A DNA stretch of 64,000 bases from Serinus canaria (Eukaryota; Chordata; Aves; Passeriformes; Fringillidae), in contig NC_066336.1 in assembly GCF_022539315.1 (NCBI RefSeq), forward strand, positions 4,468,600 to 4,532,599. Direction: 5' to 3'. Below are positions 23,501 to 35,500 of the stretch, one piece after another (the stretch's first letter is position 1; each line of letters starts with the position of its first letter). The translations under genes and the position numbers were made by a program. Below the pieces are notes generated by a model. It worked only from the letters and a program-made list of their open reading frames with translations, was not told the origin of the DNA and ran no database searches.

Positions 23501-26500
23501 ACGGCCAGCAGGGAGCGTCCCTGGGGAGCAGGGGGTGGCACTCACCCGAGCCTCCTCCGCTCGCGGGAGCTGCGCCAGGCACTGCCAGAGAACCCCCGGT
23601 GTCACCCAGCTGTGACAAAGGGCCAGCCTGTCCCCTCCCCGGGGTCCCTGCTGGGGCTGTGCCCACATTCCCAGAGGGGACAGCGTCCCCAGACGGCGGC
23701 ACTTCCCCCCACTGCCACCAAATCCAAATTCCCGGGACTCGGGAGGGACTTGGGAGCGTCTCTCCAATCCCACAGATCCAGGGGGTGTCAGGTACCCAAA
23801 TCCCCACCCAGAAACTCACCCTGGCACAGTTCTCGCTGCCAGGGGTGCCTGGCATGGATGCCCCCATCCCCCTCCTTCCCCTCCACCCCAACTGCCACCA
23901 AATCCAATTCCCCAGGAGTCGGGAGTGTCTCTCCAACCCCACAGATCCAGGGGGTGTCAGGTACTCAAATCCCCACCCAGAAACTCACCCTGGCACAGTT
24001 CTCGCTGCCAGGGGCACCTGGCATGCCCCCATCCCCCTTCTCCCCCTCCACTGCCCCAGGAGCTTCCAGGGCTGCCTGCAGCTGGGCACAGTCCCCGCAG
24101 AGAGTCTGGAAAAGGGAGGAAAAGGGCACTCAGGGGTGCCCCGAGGGGTGCCCAGGGCACGAGGGTGACCCCATGCCCACCCCCTCACCTTCAGCACCTC
24201 GATGTTCCTCTCAGCCATGACGGCCAGAGGTCCCTGGAAGAGAGGGAGGGATGGAGGGATGGATTGTCCCTGCCACGGGGACAGGGGACATTGCCACTGG
24301 AATTGTCACCACCTACCAGGTCTCCAGCCGGTCCGGGCAGTCCGGGCAAGCCGTTGTGTCCTGGCATTCCCTAAATCCAGGGGAATATTCAAACCCTGCC
24401 CTGACAGCTCAGGATGGGCCCAGCTCTCCTCTCCCACCGCTCACCTGGCGACCGGGGGCACCTGGCGGCCCGGGGGGGCCGGGAGCTCCGGGGGGGCCCT
24501 GCAAGACCCCAAAAAGCAATCAGAGAGGGGTGAGGGGGCAGGGGTGAGGGGGTGGCAGGGCTGGCACCGACCTGCGGGCCGGGCTGGGGCTGCCAGGACA
24601 TCCCGGTCCATAATCCTGGCGCTCCCTGGGGGTGAGAGAATCCCAAAGGGTGAAACGGTGCCAGGGATGCCCCTGAGGGTGGCACGGTGCCAGGGGAGGT
24701 GACACTCACCGGCATCCCGTTGTAGCTGGGGTCCTGGCGAGGGCTGGAGGGGCAGGAGCACTCGCCGGGGTCTCCCTGTGGGCACAGGGGGTGAGGGCAG
24801 GGAGGGTTTGGGGTGGCACGGGGGGCACGGCTCCACCCGGACCCCGACTCACCTTCTCTCCCTGGGCACCCTTCTCCCCCTGCCAGAGGAAAACGGAGAT
24901 GGGTGTTAGGGCACCCTCCAGTGCCCCCCACCCACCGTGTGACCCCCCAGACACCCTGGCACACCCCCCTGGCACCCCCCCCACCTACCGGCTGCCCGCT
25001 GGAGCCGGGGAGCCCCCGCTGCCCCTCGGGGCCCTGCGAGGAAGAGGAGGGTGAGGGAAGTGCCTGGCTGGACCGGGATCAAGGTGCCAGCAGGGTGGCA
25101 CTGCCCACCCTCCAGGGCAGGACCTACCGGTGGCCCTGTGACGCTGCTCCCTGGTGGCCCAGGGGGTCCCGTGGCACCTTTGGGGCCAGGAGGTCCCTGC
25201 AGAGGAAGGACAGCAGGAATGGGCAGCACGGGGCACACCGAGGCCTGGGGGACGCTCCCTTACCTTGGCACCTTTCTCTGCTGCCATCCCCGGGGGTCCC
25301 TGCGGTCCGGGGGGGCCCTGGGGGCAGGACAGGGTGTTGGTTCCCCCCAAGGAGGGGACAATGTCTCCCCAGAGCCACCACAAGCCACACAGAGGGCTGG
25401 CAGGGGTGTGACCCCATCGCCCAGGGCTGGGCACCCCAAACCTCCACCCCAAACCCCAAACCCGCACCCCAAACCCCCACCCCACAACCCCAAACCCCAA
25501 ACTCCAAACCCCCCCCCCAAACCCCCACCCCAAACCCCAAACTCCAAACCCCCACCCCCAAACCCCAAACCCCAAACCCCCACCCCAAACCCCCACCCCA
25601 AACCTCAAACCCCCACCCCAAACCCCCACCCCAAACCCTACTCACAGGGGGTCCGGGGGGTCCGGGGCTCCCGGGGTCTCCCTGGGAAAAGCAGAGTGTG
25701 TGAAAGCCACCAGAGCCACCCGGCAGGGGACAGCAGGGGACAACACAGGCACCCCAAAACCCACCTGTGGTCCTGGCTGGCCGATCCCCCGCGGGCCTGG
25801 CTCACCCTATGGACACAGAGGGGCACTGAGGTGTCCCCAAGACCCCACTGGGGACACAGAGGGGCACTGGAGTGTCCCCAGGACCCCACAGAGGGGCACT
25901 GAGGTGTCCCAGGACCCCACTGGGGGCACAGAGGGGCACTGAGGTGTCCCCAAGACCCCAGACCCTGCCCCCCACTCACCTGCAGCCCCTTGGGCCCGGC
26001 AGGACCCCGCACCCCCGGCAGCCCCGGCTTGCCCTAAAACACAGCAGGGTGACCCCGAGGGCATGGTGCCAGCGGGCTCTGTCCCCTCTGTCCCGTGGGG
26101 AGGGGACACTCACGGCTCTGCCCGGCTGGCCCACGCCCGGAGGGCCCTGCTCCCCCTTGGGCCCGGCTTTTCCCGGGATGCCCACGGCGTCCGGGAGGTG
26201 CCCGAGCACGGCGGGGTGAGGCTCACACGGCTCTCCCTGCAGGGAGGGGACAGGAGAGGGATGGAGGGGTGGGTGACACCGTGGGGACAGGGTACAGCTG
26301 CCCAAATTGTGGGGCTCTCACCTTGTCACCTTTGGGGCCGGCTGGTCCCCTGATGCCAGGCTCACCCGACAGCCCTGGCACGCCGGCCGTGCCCGGCGTG
26401 CCCGGGTCCCCCGGGCTGCCAGCGTCGCCCTGGCAAAGAGAGGGGACAAAGCTGGCGCGGGGAGGGAGGGGACACAAGGCACACAGAGGTCACAGCGCCC

Positions 26501-29500
26501 TGTGCCAGCACTGAGCCACCCCAGCCCCTCTCACCTTCTGTCCCTTCTCGCCAGGCTCGCCGGGTCTGCCCTGGGGAAACGCAGCAATGGGTCAGGGTGG
26601 GGCATCCCCCCCAACATGGGCACGGCGGGCACGGGGGGCACTCACCGCTCTGCCCGGGGGGCCACCAGGACCCCTTTCACCCGATGGCCCTGGCACTGCC
26701 ACCGCTGTCGCCGTCCCTTGGAGGGCTTGAGGGGTGGGAGGGCACTGCCCGCATTGGTCACCCTGCAGGGGGACATCCAGCTGGGAGGTGGCCTTGGGGA
26801 CCCGGACACGGCCCCCTGCCCTCCCCACCTCAGCGCTGTCCCATGCTTGGGTCTCAGCAGGGACAGGGCAGGGACAAGGACAGGGGTGTCCCCAGTGCTG
26901 TGCTCACCTTCTCTCCCTTGAGCCCCCTCACACCTGGGTCTCCCTTCTCTCCCGGCATTCCCTGCACGGAGAATCCACAGCACAGGTGACACCAAGGTCC
27001 CCAAATTCGGCTGTGACCCCCCTGAGCCCCCACAATGTCCCCACTCACCGGTCTGCCCGTGGCTCCCACGTGGCCACTGTCCCCCTGAAAGGGAGCAGGG
27101 CCAGGATCAGAGTTGGGCTCGGGATCAGCCAAGCCTGCCCCGCCCCCACGGGACCATCCAGCCATTCCCGCTCCCCCCAGGGATGTCCAGAGGGGACAGG
27201 GGTCACTCACCTTGTCACCCTTGATCCCGGCCAGCTCGGACAGCCCCACCTGACCCTGCTGGACACCCGAGTGGTCACTGCAGAGCACCCCGCGGTGTCA
27301 CCCCGCCCCGGGAGAGGGGGGTCCCACCCCGCTACTCACCGGCAGCCCCGGGTCCCCCTCGAGGCCCTCGGCGGGGCCGCGGCGCAGCGCGGCGAGGACA
27401 CGGAGGTCACAGGGCTGGCACGAGTCCCCCTGGGATGGCAGCAGGGGACAGCTCAGGGGGCTGCAGGGGCCGGGCAAGGCGCGGCACAGAGGGTCACACA
27501 CTCACCTTGTCCCCTTTCATCCCCTGGATGCCGGGATCGCCCTGGCAAGGAAAAGCAGGAGCTGGGCGCTGCTCGGTGTCCCCAAGCTGGAGATGGGGAC
27601 AAGCCAGCCCGGCCCGTGTCACCTACCCTGTCCCCTTTGGGTCCTGCGGGGCCGGGTGTGTCCTGGGAAGGTGGAACAGAGGGAACATCAGGGCTGCTGA
27701 GGTGACACCGCTCTGCCCTCCGCCCCTCCTGTCCCCGGGTTCAGACTCACCGAGACCCCGTCCCTGCCGGGCGCTCCGGGCTCTCCCCGCGGCCCCGGCT
27801 GGCCGGGAATTCCGATGGCACCGAGCGTCCCCTCGGTGGGACACACCTGGCACGGCTCACCCTGCCCGGTGGCAGCAGTGACACAGAGGCTGGGGCTCTG
27901 CGCCGGGTGTCCCAGGCAGCCCCAGGGCCGGGGGATGTGCCCGCGGCCACCGTGTCACCACAGCCACCGTGTCACCGCACCCACCCTGTCACTGCACCCA
28001 CTGTGTCACCCGCACCCACCGTGTCACTGCACCCACCGTGTCACCGCAGCCACCATGTCACCTGCACCCACCTTGTCTCCTTTAGGCCCCAGCACTCCAG
28101 GGAGACCCTGCGGGAGCAAAGTGGGGACGGGGCTGCTTCAGGGAGGCCACGCTGTGCCCCAGCAGTGCCACCCAGCACCCTCAGCTGGCCACCAGCCACG
28201 TCATGGGGTGATCCCAGCCCCGAGTGACACTCACGTTTTCCCCAAAGCTCTGTCAACTCCTGCTTTTCCCAAATCTCTCTCAGCTCCCAGTTTCCCAAAG
28301 CCTTCTCAGCTCCCAGTTTCCCAAAGTCCTCTTGACTCCCACTTTTCCCAAAGCCCTTGGCTCCCGGTTTCCCAAAGCCCTCTCAGTTCCCACTTTTCCC
28401 AAAGCCCTCTCGGCTCCCACTTTTCCCAAAGCTCTCTCAACTCCTGCTTTTCCCAAAGCCCTCTCAGCTCTGGGTTTCCCAAAGTCCTCTTGACTTTTCC
28501 CAAAGCCCTCTCAGCTCTGGGTTTTCCAAGCCCTCTCAGTTCCCGCTTTTCCCAAAACCCTCTCGGCTCTGGGTTTTCCAAAGCCATCTTAGCTCCCGCT
28601 TTTCCCAAAGCCCTCTCAGCTCCCGCTTTTCCCAAAGCCCTCTCAGTTCCTGCTTTTCCCAAAGCCCTCTCAGCTCCTGGGCTCGGATCCCGGCCACTCT
28701 CCGGCCAAGCAGCCCCGACCCCGAGCCAAAAACCCGGCCCTGACCCCGGCTTTGGCTCCTGGCTCTGCTACTCACGGGTGTCCCAGGCGATCCTCCGGGT
28801 CCAGGAGCTCCCGGGCTGCCCTGGAGCCAGAGATGGGAAATCCTGAGCTCAGCAAGGGGGACACCGCAGCCCTGAGTGACACCCCTGTACCCCCCGGGGG
28901 TGTCCTGCCCCCCAAGCCAGGCCCTTGGGCCACCCAGAGGGGTTGATGGCTGCAGCTTAGCCCTGGTGGATCCGGCTCTGGATGGGATTCCCAGGACAGC
29001 CCCCTGCCCTGCCAGGGACATGGGACCCCTTCCCTGCACTCACCTTCTCTCCCTTTGCACCTGGAGGGCCACCAGGGTCACCCTGAAAGGGACAAAGGGA
29101 GGTGTTAGACCTGCTGGGGTGCCCTGGCCAGCCAGCTCTGGCTGTGGGGTGGCACCTTGTCCCTGCCATGGCAATGCCCACCATGGGGACACCGCCTTGC
29201 CAAAGGGCTCCTCACCGGCTTCCCTGGAATGCCAACCCCTGGAGAGCCTGGCTTGCCCGGGGGTCCTGGTTCACCGGCCAACCCCTCCGGTCCCACGAGG
29301 CCGGGGTCACCCTGGAGGACAGAGGGGGGGTGTGGCAGTGCTGGCAGTGCCACCAGGTGCTCCATCTCCCACCTGTCACCCCCAAATCCCCAGGTACCTT
29401 CTGGCCCTTGGGTCCCACCACGCAGATCTCTCCAGGCCGGCCCTGCCAGGAGGGGAGTGGGGTGTGAAGGCTCCTGTGGCCAGAGCCCCCTGGCCTGGGG

Positions 29501-32500
29501 GATGCCCAGGGGTGCCCAGGGGGTGCCCAGGTACCCCCCAGCACTACTCACATCACGCCCAGGGCGCCCTGGCTTGCCCTGCAGTCCCCCATCGCCCTTC
29601 TCACCCTTCTGGCCCTGCAGGACACACAGATGTCACCTCTGGTGTCACCCGTGGTGTCACCCAAGCTACCTAGGTTGGTACTGGCAGGTCCTGGCACCTC
29701 TGCCACCATCCCAGGTGTCCCTGCCGCCACGCCAGGACCCCCAGGTGGGCTGGACTCACCTTCTGCCCCTCAGTGCCAGCTGGCCCTGGGAGTCCCTGCA
29801 CGGGAAAAAGGGGACAAAGAGGGTGCCCAGGTGGGCTCGAGAGGGTGCCCAGGTGGGCTCAAGAGGGTGCCCAGGTGGGCTCCTGCAGGGTCACCTCCTG
29901 CTCCTTTCATGCCCACACAGAGCTGGACCTGCCGAGCTGCACCCACCCCCCCCAGCCCAGGGCAGGGGGACCCCACAGCTTGTCCCCAAGTGTCACTTAC
30001 CACCTGCCCACGCTGGCCCTTCTCACCCCGCGGCCCCTCGGCGCACTGGGAGGAGGAGGAGGAAGAGGAGGAGGAGGTGAGAGGGGAGGGAGGGATGGGG
30101 AGGGGGCTTTGGGGAGGGTCTGGGGGGTCTCACCTGCACGGGGCCGCCGGGGTGGGTGCGCACACAGTCCATGCCCTGCGGAGGGGGGAGGTGGCTCAGG
30201 GACAGGGGGGGTTTGGGGACAGGGGCACCCCCGGGGTGCTGGGGACCCTGCAGGGAGCAGCTCCCCAGCAGAAGGGGACAGGCCAGGGACACAAGAGACA
30301 CCAGGGACACTCACACGGTCACCCTTCTCCCCTTTGCCACCAGCTGTGCCAGGGAGGCCCCGCTCACCCTTGGTGCCCTGCAAGAGAGGGAGGGAGGGTG
30401 ACAAAGGGGCACAGGGTGGGGCACAAAGGGGCACAGGGTGGGGGACAAAGGGGCACGGGGCGGGGACAAACAGACACAGACTGGCAGAGGGTGGGTGACA
30501 AACGGGCACAGGGTGTCCCCACATCCCCGTGCGTGCGTGCCCACAGCTCCTGGCAGGGATGCTCTGGCACAGCATTCCCACATTCCTGCTGGAGCTCTGG
30601 GTGTCCTGGGGGATGACAAACCAACCTTTGGACCTGGGGGACCAAGGGTGACCTGTGGAGACAGGAGAAGGGTGTCACCCAAGGTGGCAGCACAGAGCCC
30701 TGAGCCCACCACAGTCCCCACTGTCCCAGCACTCTGTCCCCAAGTGCCACCATGGGACATGAGGTGTCCCAATGGCCGCCACTCTCCTGCCACCCACCAC
30801 CACCACCCAGCCAGAGGTTGCAGTAGGAATGGGGCCACATCTGGAAAGGATCAGGGGCCTTCCAGATGTTGCAGGGCCAGGAGGAGCTGGGGGGTCGTGG
30901 GGGGCTGGTGACAGCACCGCGGTGGCTTTTGCCACCCCCAGCTCACAGCCCAGGCTGGCCAGCTCGGGATGCCCATGCCCAGTGCCACACTCACATTTCC
31001 TGATGCCATCTGGGGCGAGCAGGGAGGGCACTGGAAGAGACAGGGATGGAAGCTTGGAGCAGCTCCACACACGGCCCGTGGCACCCCTAAACCCCAGGGC
31101 ACCAAAACCCTTGAGCACAAAAACCCCACAGCATCCCAAACCCCACAGGACTCCAAAACCCCACAGCCCCCCTAAACCCCACAGCACCCCTAAACCCCAC
31201 AGGACCCCAAACCCCACTGGACACCAAACCCCACAGGACTCCAAAACCCCACAGCACTTCCAAAATCCCACAGGACTCCAAAACCCCACAGCACCCAAAA
31301 CCCCACAGCACCCCAAAACCCCACAGCACCCCAAAGCCCACAGCACCCAAAACCCCACAGCATTTCAAAACCCCACAGCACCCCAAACCCCACAGGACTC
31401 CAAAACCCCACAGCACCCAAAACCCCACAGCACCCAAAACCCCACTGCACCCCAAACCCCACAGCCCCCGCCCCGCTCCCCTGAGCACCCCACACCCGTG
31501 GGGATCCCCCAGCAGCTTCTCCCCCATCCCTGGAGCTCCCTGGGCACAGGGAATTCCTGGATGGAGAAGGGAAACTCGGCCGGGTTTCCTCCCTGGGGAG
31601 GTGCCAGCTCCTGGCACGCTGTCCCTGCGGATTTGTGGCCTGACCAGGGCTCTGCCCAGCCAAACCGGCCCCATGGCACTGGGGACACCCACACTGGGGA
31701 CACCACACTGGGGACACCCACACTGGGGACATCCACAGCAAAGGGGACACCCACACTGGGGACACTGGGGACATCCACACTGGGGACACCCACACTGGGG
31801 ACATCCACACTGGGGACATCCACAGCGCTGGGGACACCCATACTGGGGACACCACACTGGGGACACCCACGGCACTGGGGATGCTGGGGACACCCACACT
31901 GGGGACACCCACACTGGGGACATCCACACTGGGGACACCCACAGCACTGGGGACACCCACATTGGGGACACCCTCACTGGGTACACCCACACTGGGGACA
32001 TCCACAGCACTGGGGACACTGGGGACAGGCAGGGTGTGGCTGTGTCCCCACGGCCTCCAGCCCCCCTGTAGGAATGTGCCCCCTTGGTGGGGTGACAAAA
32101 CCATCTTTTGTCCCCTTAGAAAGGAAATAAGCTCGGAAGTTTCTCTCCTGGATTAGGTGGAAAGGCACCTCATAGGACCTGGGGGACTTCACCTCAAATT
32201 TAAGGATGAGCAATTGGACAGGAGCCAGAAAGTCCCGCCTGAGCAATTTACTAGAAAAAGAGGAGAACAAAGAAACTAATGGCTTTTGTGAGGAGTTTTA
32301 CTGGGAGCAAGGACCTTTAGGACCTGTAAAGAATTTTGTTGTTTTGCCTTTTACTAAAACACAAAGTTTTAATGAAAGGCAAAACAACAAAACACAGAAG
32401 CCACCCTGCTGATTTTATGCCTTCTAAGGCAGCTGAGCTGTCTTGGGTGCTATCCAGATCTCCAAGAGCTTATGAGACCCTAAATCACCCCCCAGCCCAG

Positions 32501-35500
32501 TCCTCAGCCTGGGACACCCCCACGGTGGGATGAGGGATCCCAGAGCCCTTCAGGGATGAGGAACAGGAGCGCTGGAGACGTTTCCCAGCTCTGGCAGCGC
32601 TGTGGAGCAGCTCGGAGGGAACAAAGAGGCCCTTGGCCAGAGCTGGGATGGCTCCAGCAGCAGCACGGAGCCAGTGGGGCCTCAATCCCTGCTCGGGGGA
32701 GCAGAGCAGCCGCTCCTCCCGGCGTCCCTGCAGCGCTGGGAGCACCCAGATTGGCAGGGACAGGGCCAGCCTGGGTGTGGGACAGTGGGTGGCACCCTGG
32801 GGTGGCACTGGAAGGGGAGCAGGGCTGGCACACGCTCACCTTTTCCTTGGGATCGTCCCTCAGGCTGGTCCTTCCCGAGGTTCTGCCCGGCTCCTGCAGG
32901 GAGGGAAGAGCTTGTGGTGGCACCTGCCTGGATCAGCCCAGCCCTGGGCGCTCCTTCTCCTGAATCCTGGGTGGTCCTGCCCGGGCATCCAGGGAGGAGG
33001 AGGAGGCAGAGGTGGGACCTTCCTGTCCCTCAGCCCCTCAGGTGACAGACACCTCCCTGGCCAGGTGGGACCTTCCTGCCCAGGTGGGACCTTCCTGTCC
33101 CTCAGCCCCTCTGGTCACAGACACCTCCCTGGCCAGGTGGGACCTTCCTGTCCCTCAGCCCCTCAGGTGACAGACACCTCCCTGGCCAGGTGGGACCTTC
33201 CTGCCCAGGTGGGACCTTCCTGTCCCTAAGCCCCTCACTCGGGTCACAGACACCTCCCTGGCCAGGTGGGACCTTCCTGTCCCTCAGCCCCTCAGGTCAC
33301 AGACACCTCCCTGCCCAGCCCCACAGCAGGTGGAAAAAGTGAGGAAGGGATTTTTCCAGGGGCTGGATCAAGGGAATGGGACTGGGATGGGGATGGCACT
33401 GGGATGGGATAGGGATGGGGATGGGGACTGGGATGGGGACTGGGATGGGACTGAGATGGGGGACCCAGGATGGGGATGGGGATGGAGATGATGGAGATGG
33501 GGTCGGGGATGGGGAGAGGACTGGGACCCGGGATGGGGACGGGGACAGGGCTGGGAACAGGGCTGGGGACTGGGATGAGAGTGGGGATGGAGATGGGCTC
33601 AGGGACAGGGACAGGGACAGGATGGGGACCCAGGATGGGGATGGAGATGGGAACAGGGACCAGAACAGGCACAGGGCGGGGATGGAGACTGGGACGGGAC
33701 TGGGATGGGGATGGGGATGGGGATGGAGATGGGCTCAGGGACAGGGACAGGATGGGGACCCAGGATGGGGATGGAGATGGGAACAGGGACCGGGACAGGC
33801 ACAGGGTGGGGATGGAGACTGGGATGGGACCCAGCTGGGGCCAGGGTGGCAGTGCCAGAGCTCACGGTGCCCAGCGGCTCCTCCAGGCAGAAGCAGCGGG
33901 TGAACACCCTGCCCTCGGGCTGAGGCACCATCTCGATGAGGTTGCTGCTCTGCATCAGCTCTGCTTGCCGGCGAGTCTTGGGCGTTTCTGTCTGGCACTG
34001 CAGGGAGACACAGGGTTCAAGGGGAGGCTGCCAGGGGACAGACAGGGCTGTGGGGACAGCCAGCACGAGGCGATGACACAAAGGGGACAGACCTGCCCTC
34101 ACTGCGCCTCAGTTTGCCCTGTGGGGAAAACCCTGAGCGTGTACAGGGCAGTTCCAGGGTCCGGCTGGGGTTGGGGTGGGGGCACTCAGTGGCACTCAAG
34201 GGCACTCAGGGGCCCTCAGGGCCACTCAGGGGTGCTCACGGGTGCTCAGGGGTGCTCACGGGTGCTCAGGGACACTCAGTGGCACTCAGGGACACTCAGG
34301 GATGCTCGGGTGCTCAGTGTCACTCAGTGGCACTGAGGGGCACTCATGGGTGCTCAGGGGCACTCACAGGGGCTCAGGAGCACTCAGGGACTCTCAGGGA
34401 TGCTCAGGGGTGCTCAGGAGCGCTCAGTGGCACTCAGGGACACTCAGTGGCACTCAGTGGCACCAGGGGCACTCAGGGACACTCAGAGGTGCTCAAGGGA
34501 CACTCAGTGGCACTCAGTGGCACCAGGGGCACTCAGGGACACTCAGAGGTGCTCAGGGGCACTCAGGGAGACTCAGTGGCACTCAGTGGCACCAGGGGCA
34601 CACAGGGAGACTCAGAGGTGCTCAGGGGCACTCAGGGACACTCAGTGGCACTCAGTGGCACCAGGGGCACTCAGGGGCACTCAGTGGCTCCAGGGGCACT
34701 CACCCCACTGGCCGAGATCTCGCAGCACCCCTCCCGCCTGGCCAGCTCGGCGTCGCAGTAGATCTGGGCTTGCTGGATGTCAAACTGCGGCGGGACAGGC
34801 CACGGGTGACAGGTCAGGGGCATTCCCGACACCGCGGGCAGAGCCGCCCTGCCCCGGGGGCACTCACCCGGACCGGGGTGCCACGCACAGCGTCCAGCCC
34901 CAGGAAGGCGTTGCCCTCCGGGGCCAGCGCTCGCCGCGGCCCCAGCGGCTTGGAGGAGATGGAGGCGCAGTCCAGGTGCGCGGACACGGCGTGGCCCTGC
35001 ACGGCCAGCGCCACCTTGTGCCAGCGCCCGTCGAACAGCGATGCCACCGCCTTGCCCGCGAAGACGGCGCTGACGAAGGTGGCACCCGGAGCCCGGGCCT
35101 GGAACTCCAGGCTTCTCTCAGGGCCATGCACGGACAGGGAGAGCTGGGCACAGAGGGGACAGTGGCACGCTCAGGGACGGCTCCTGGCCGTTCCTGGGGT
35201 GTCCCCCCACGTCCCCGGGGTGTACCTGGGGGTATCCATGCCGGTCGGTGACCTGGAAGAGGTACCAGTGCTCCCCGGTGCTGTTCTTCTTCAGCAGCAA
35301 GGTGAGGACCAGGGTGAAGGTGGGGGGCAGCCCCCGCGGGAACACCTGCCTGTGGGGACAGCTGTTGGGGTGGCTGGGCACTACTGGGTGCTCTGGGGAT
35401 GGAGCTGGCACCAACGAGGGTGGCACCCATCCGTAGGGCACTTTCAGGTGGTAACACCACCCCAGCAACCCCCCCACCGTGGGTCCTGCCATGAGCTGTC

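Noticed and set aside
34180..34700. CRISPR-like regular short repeats
   Set aside because: Direct tandem repeats with no unique spacers, inside an intron of a vertebrate gene.
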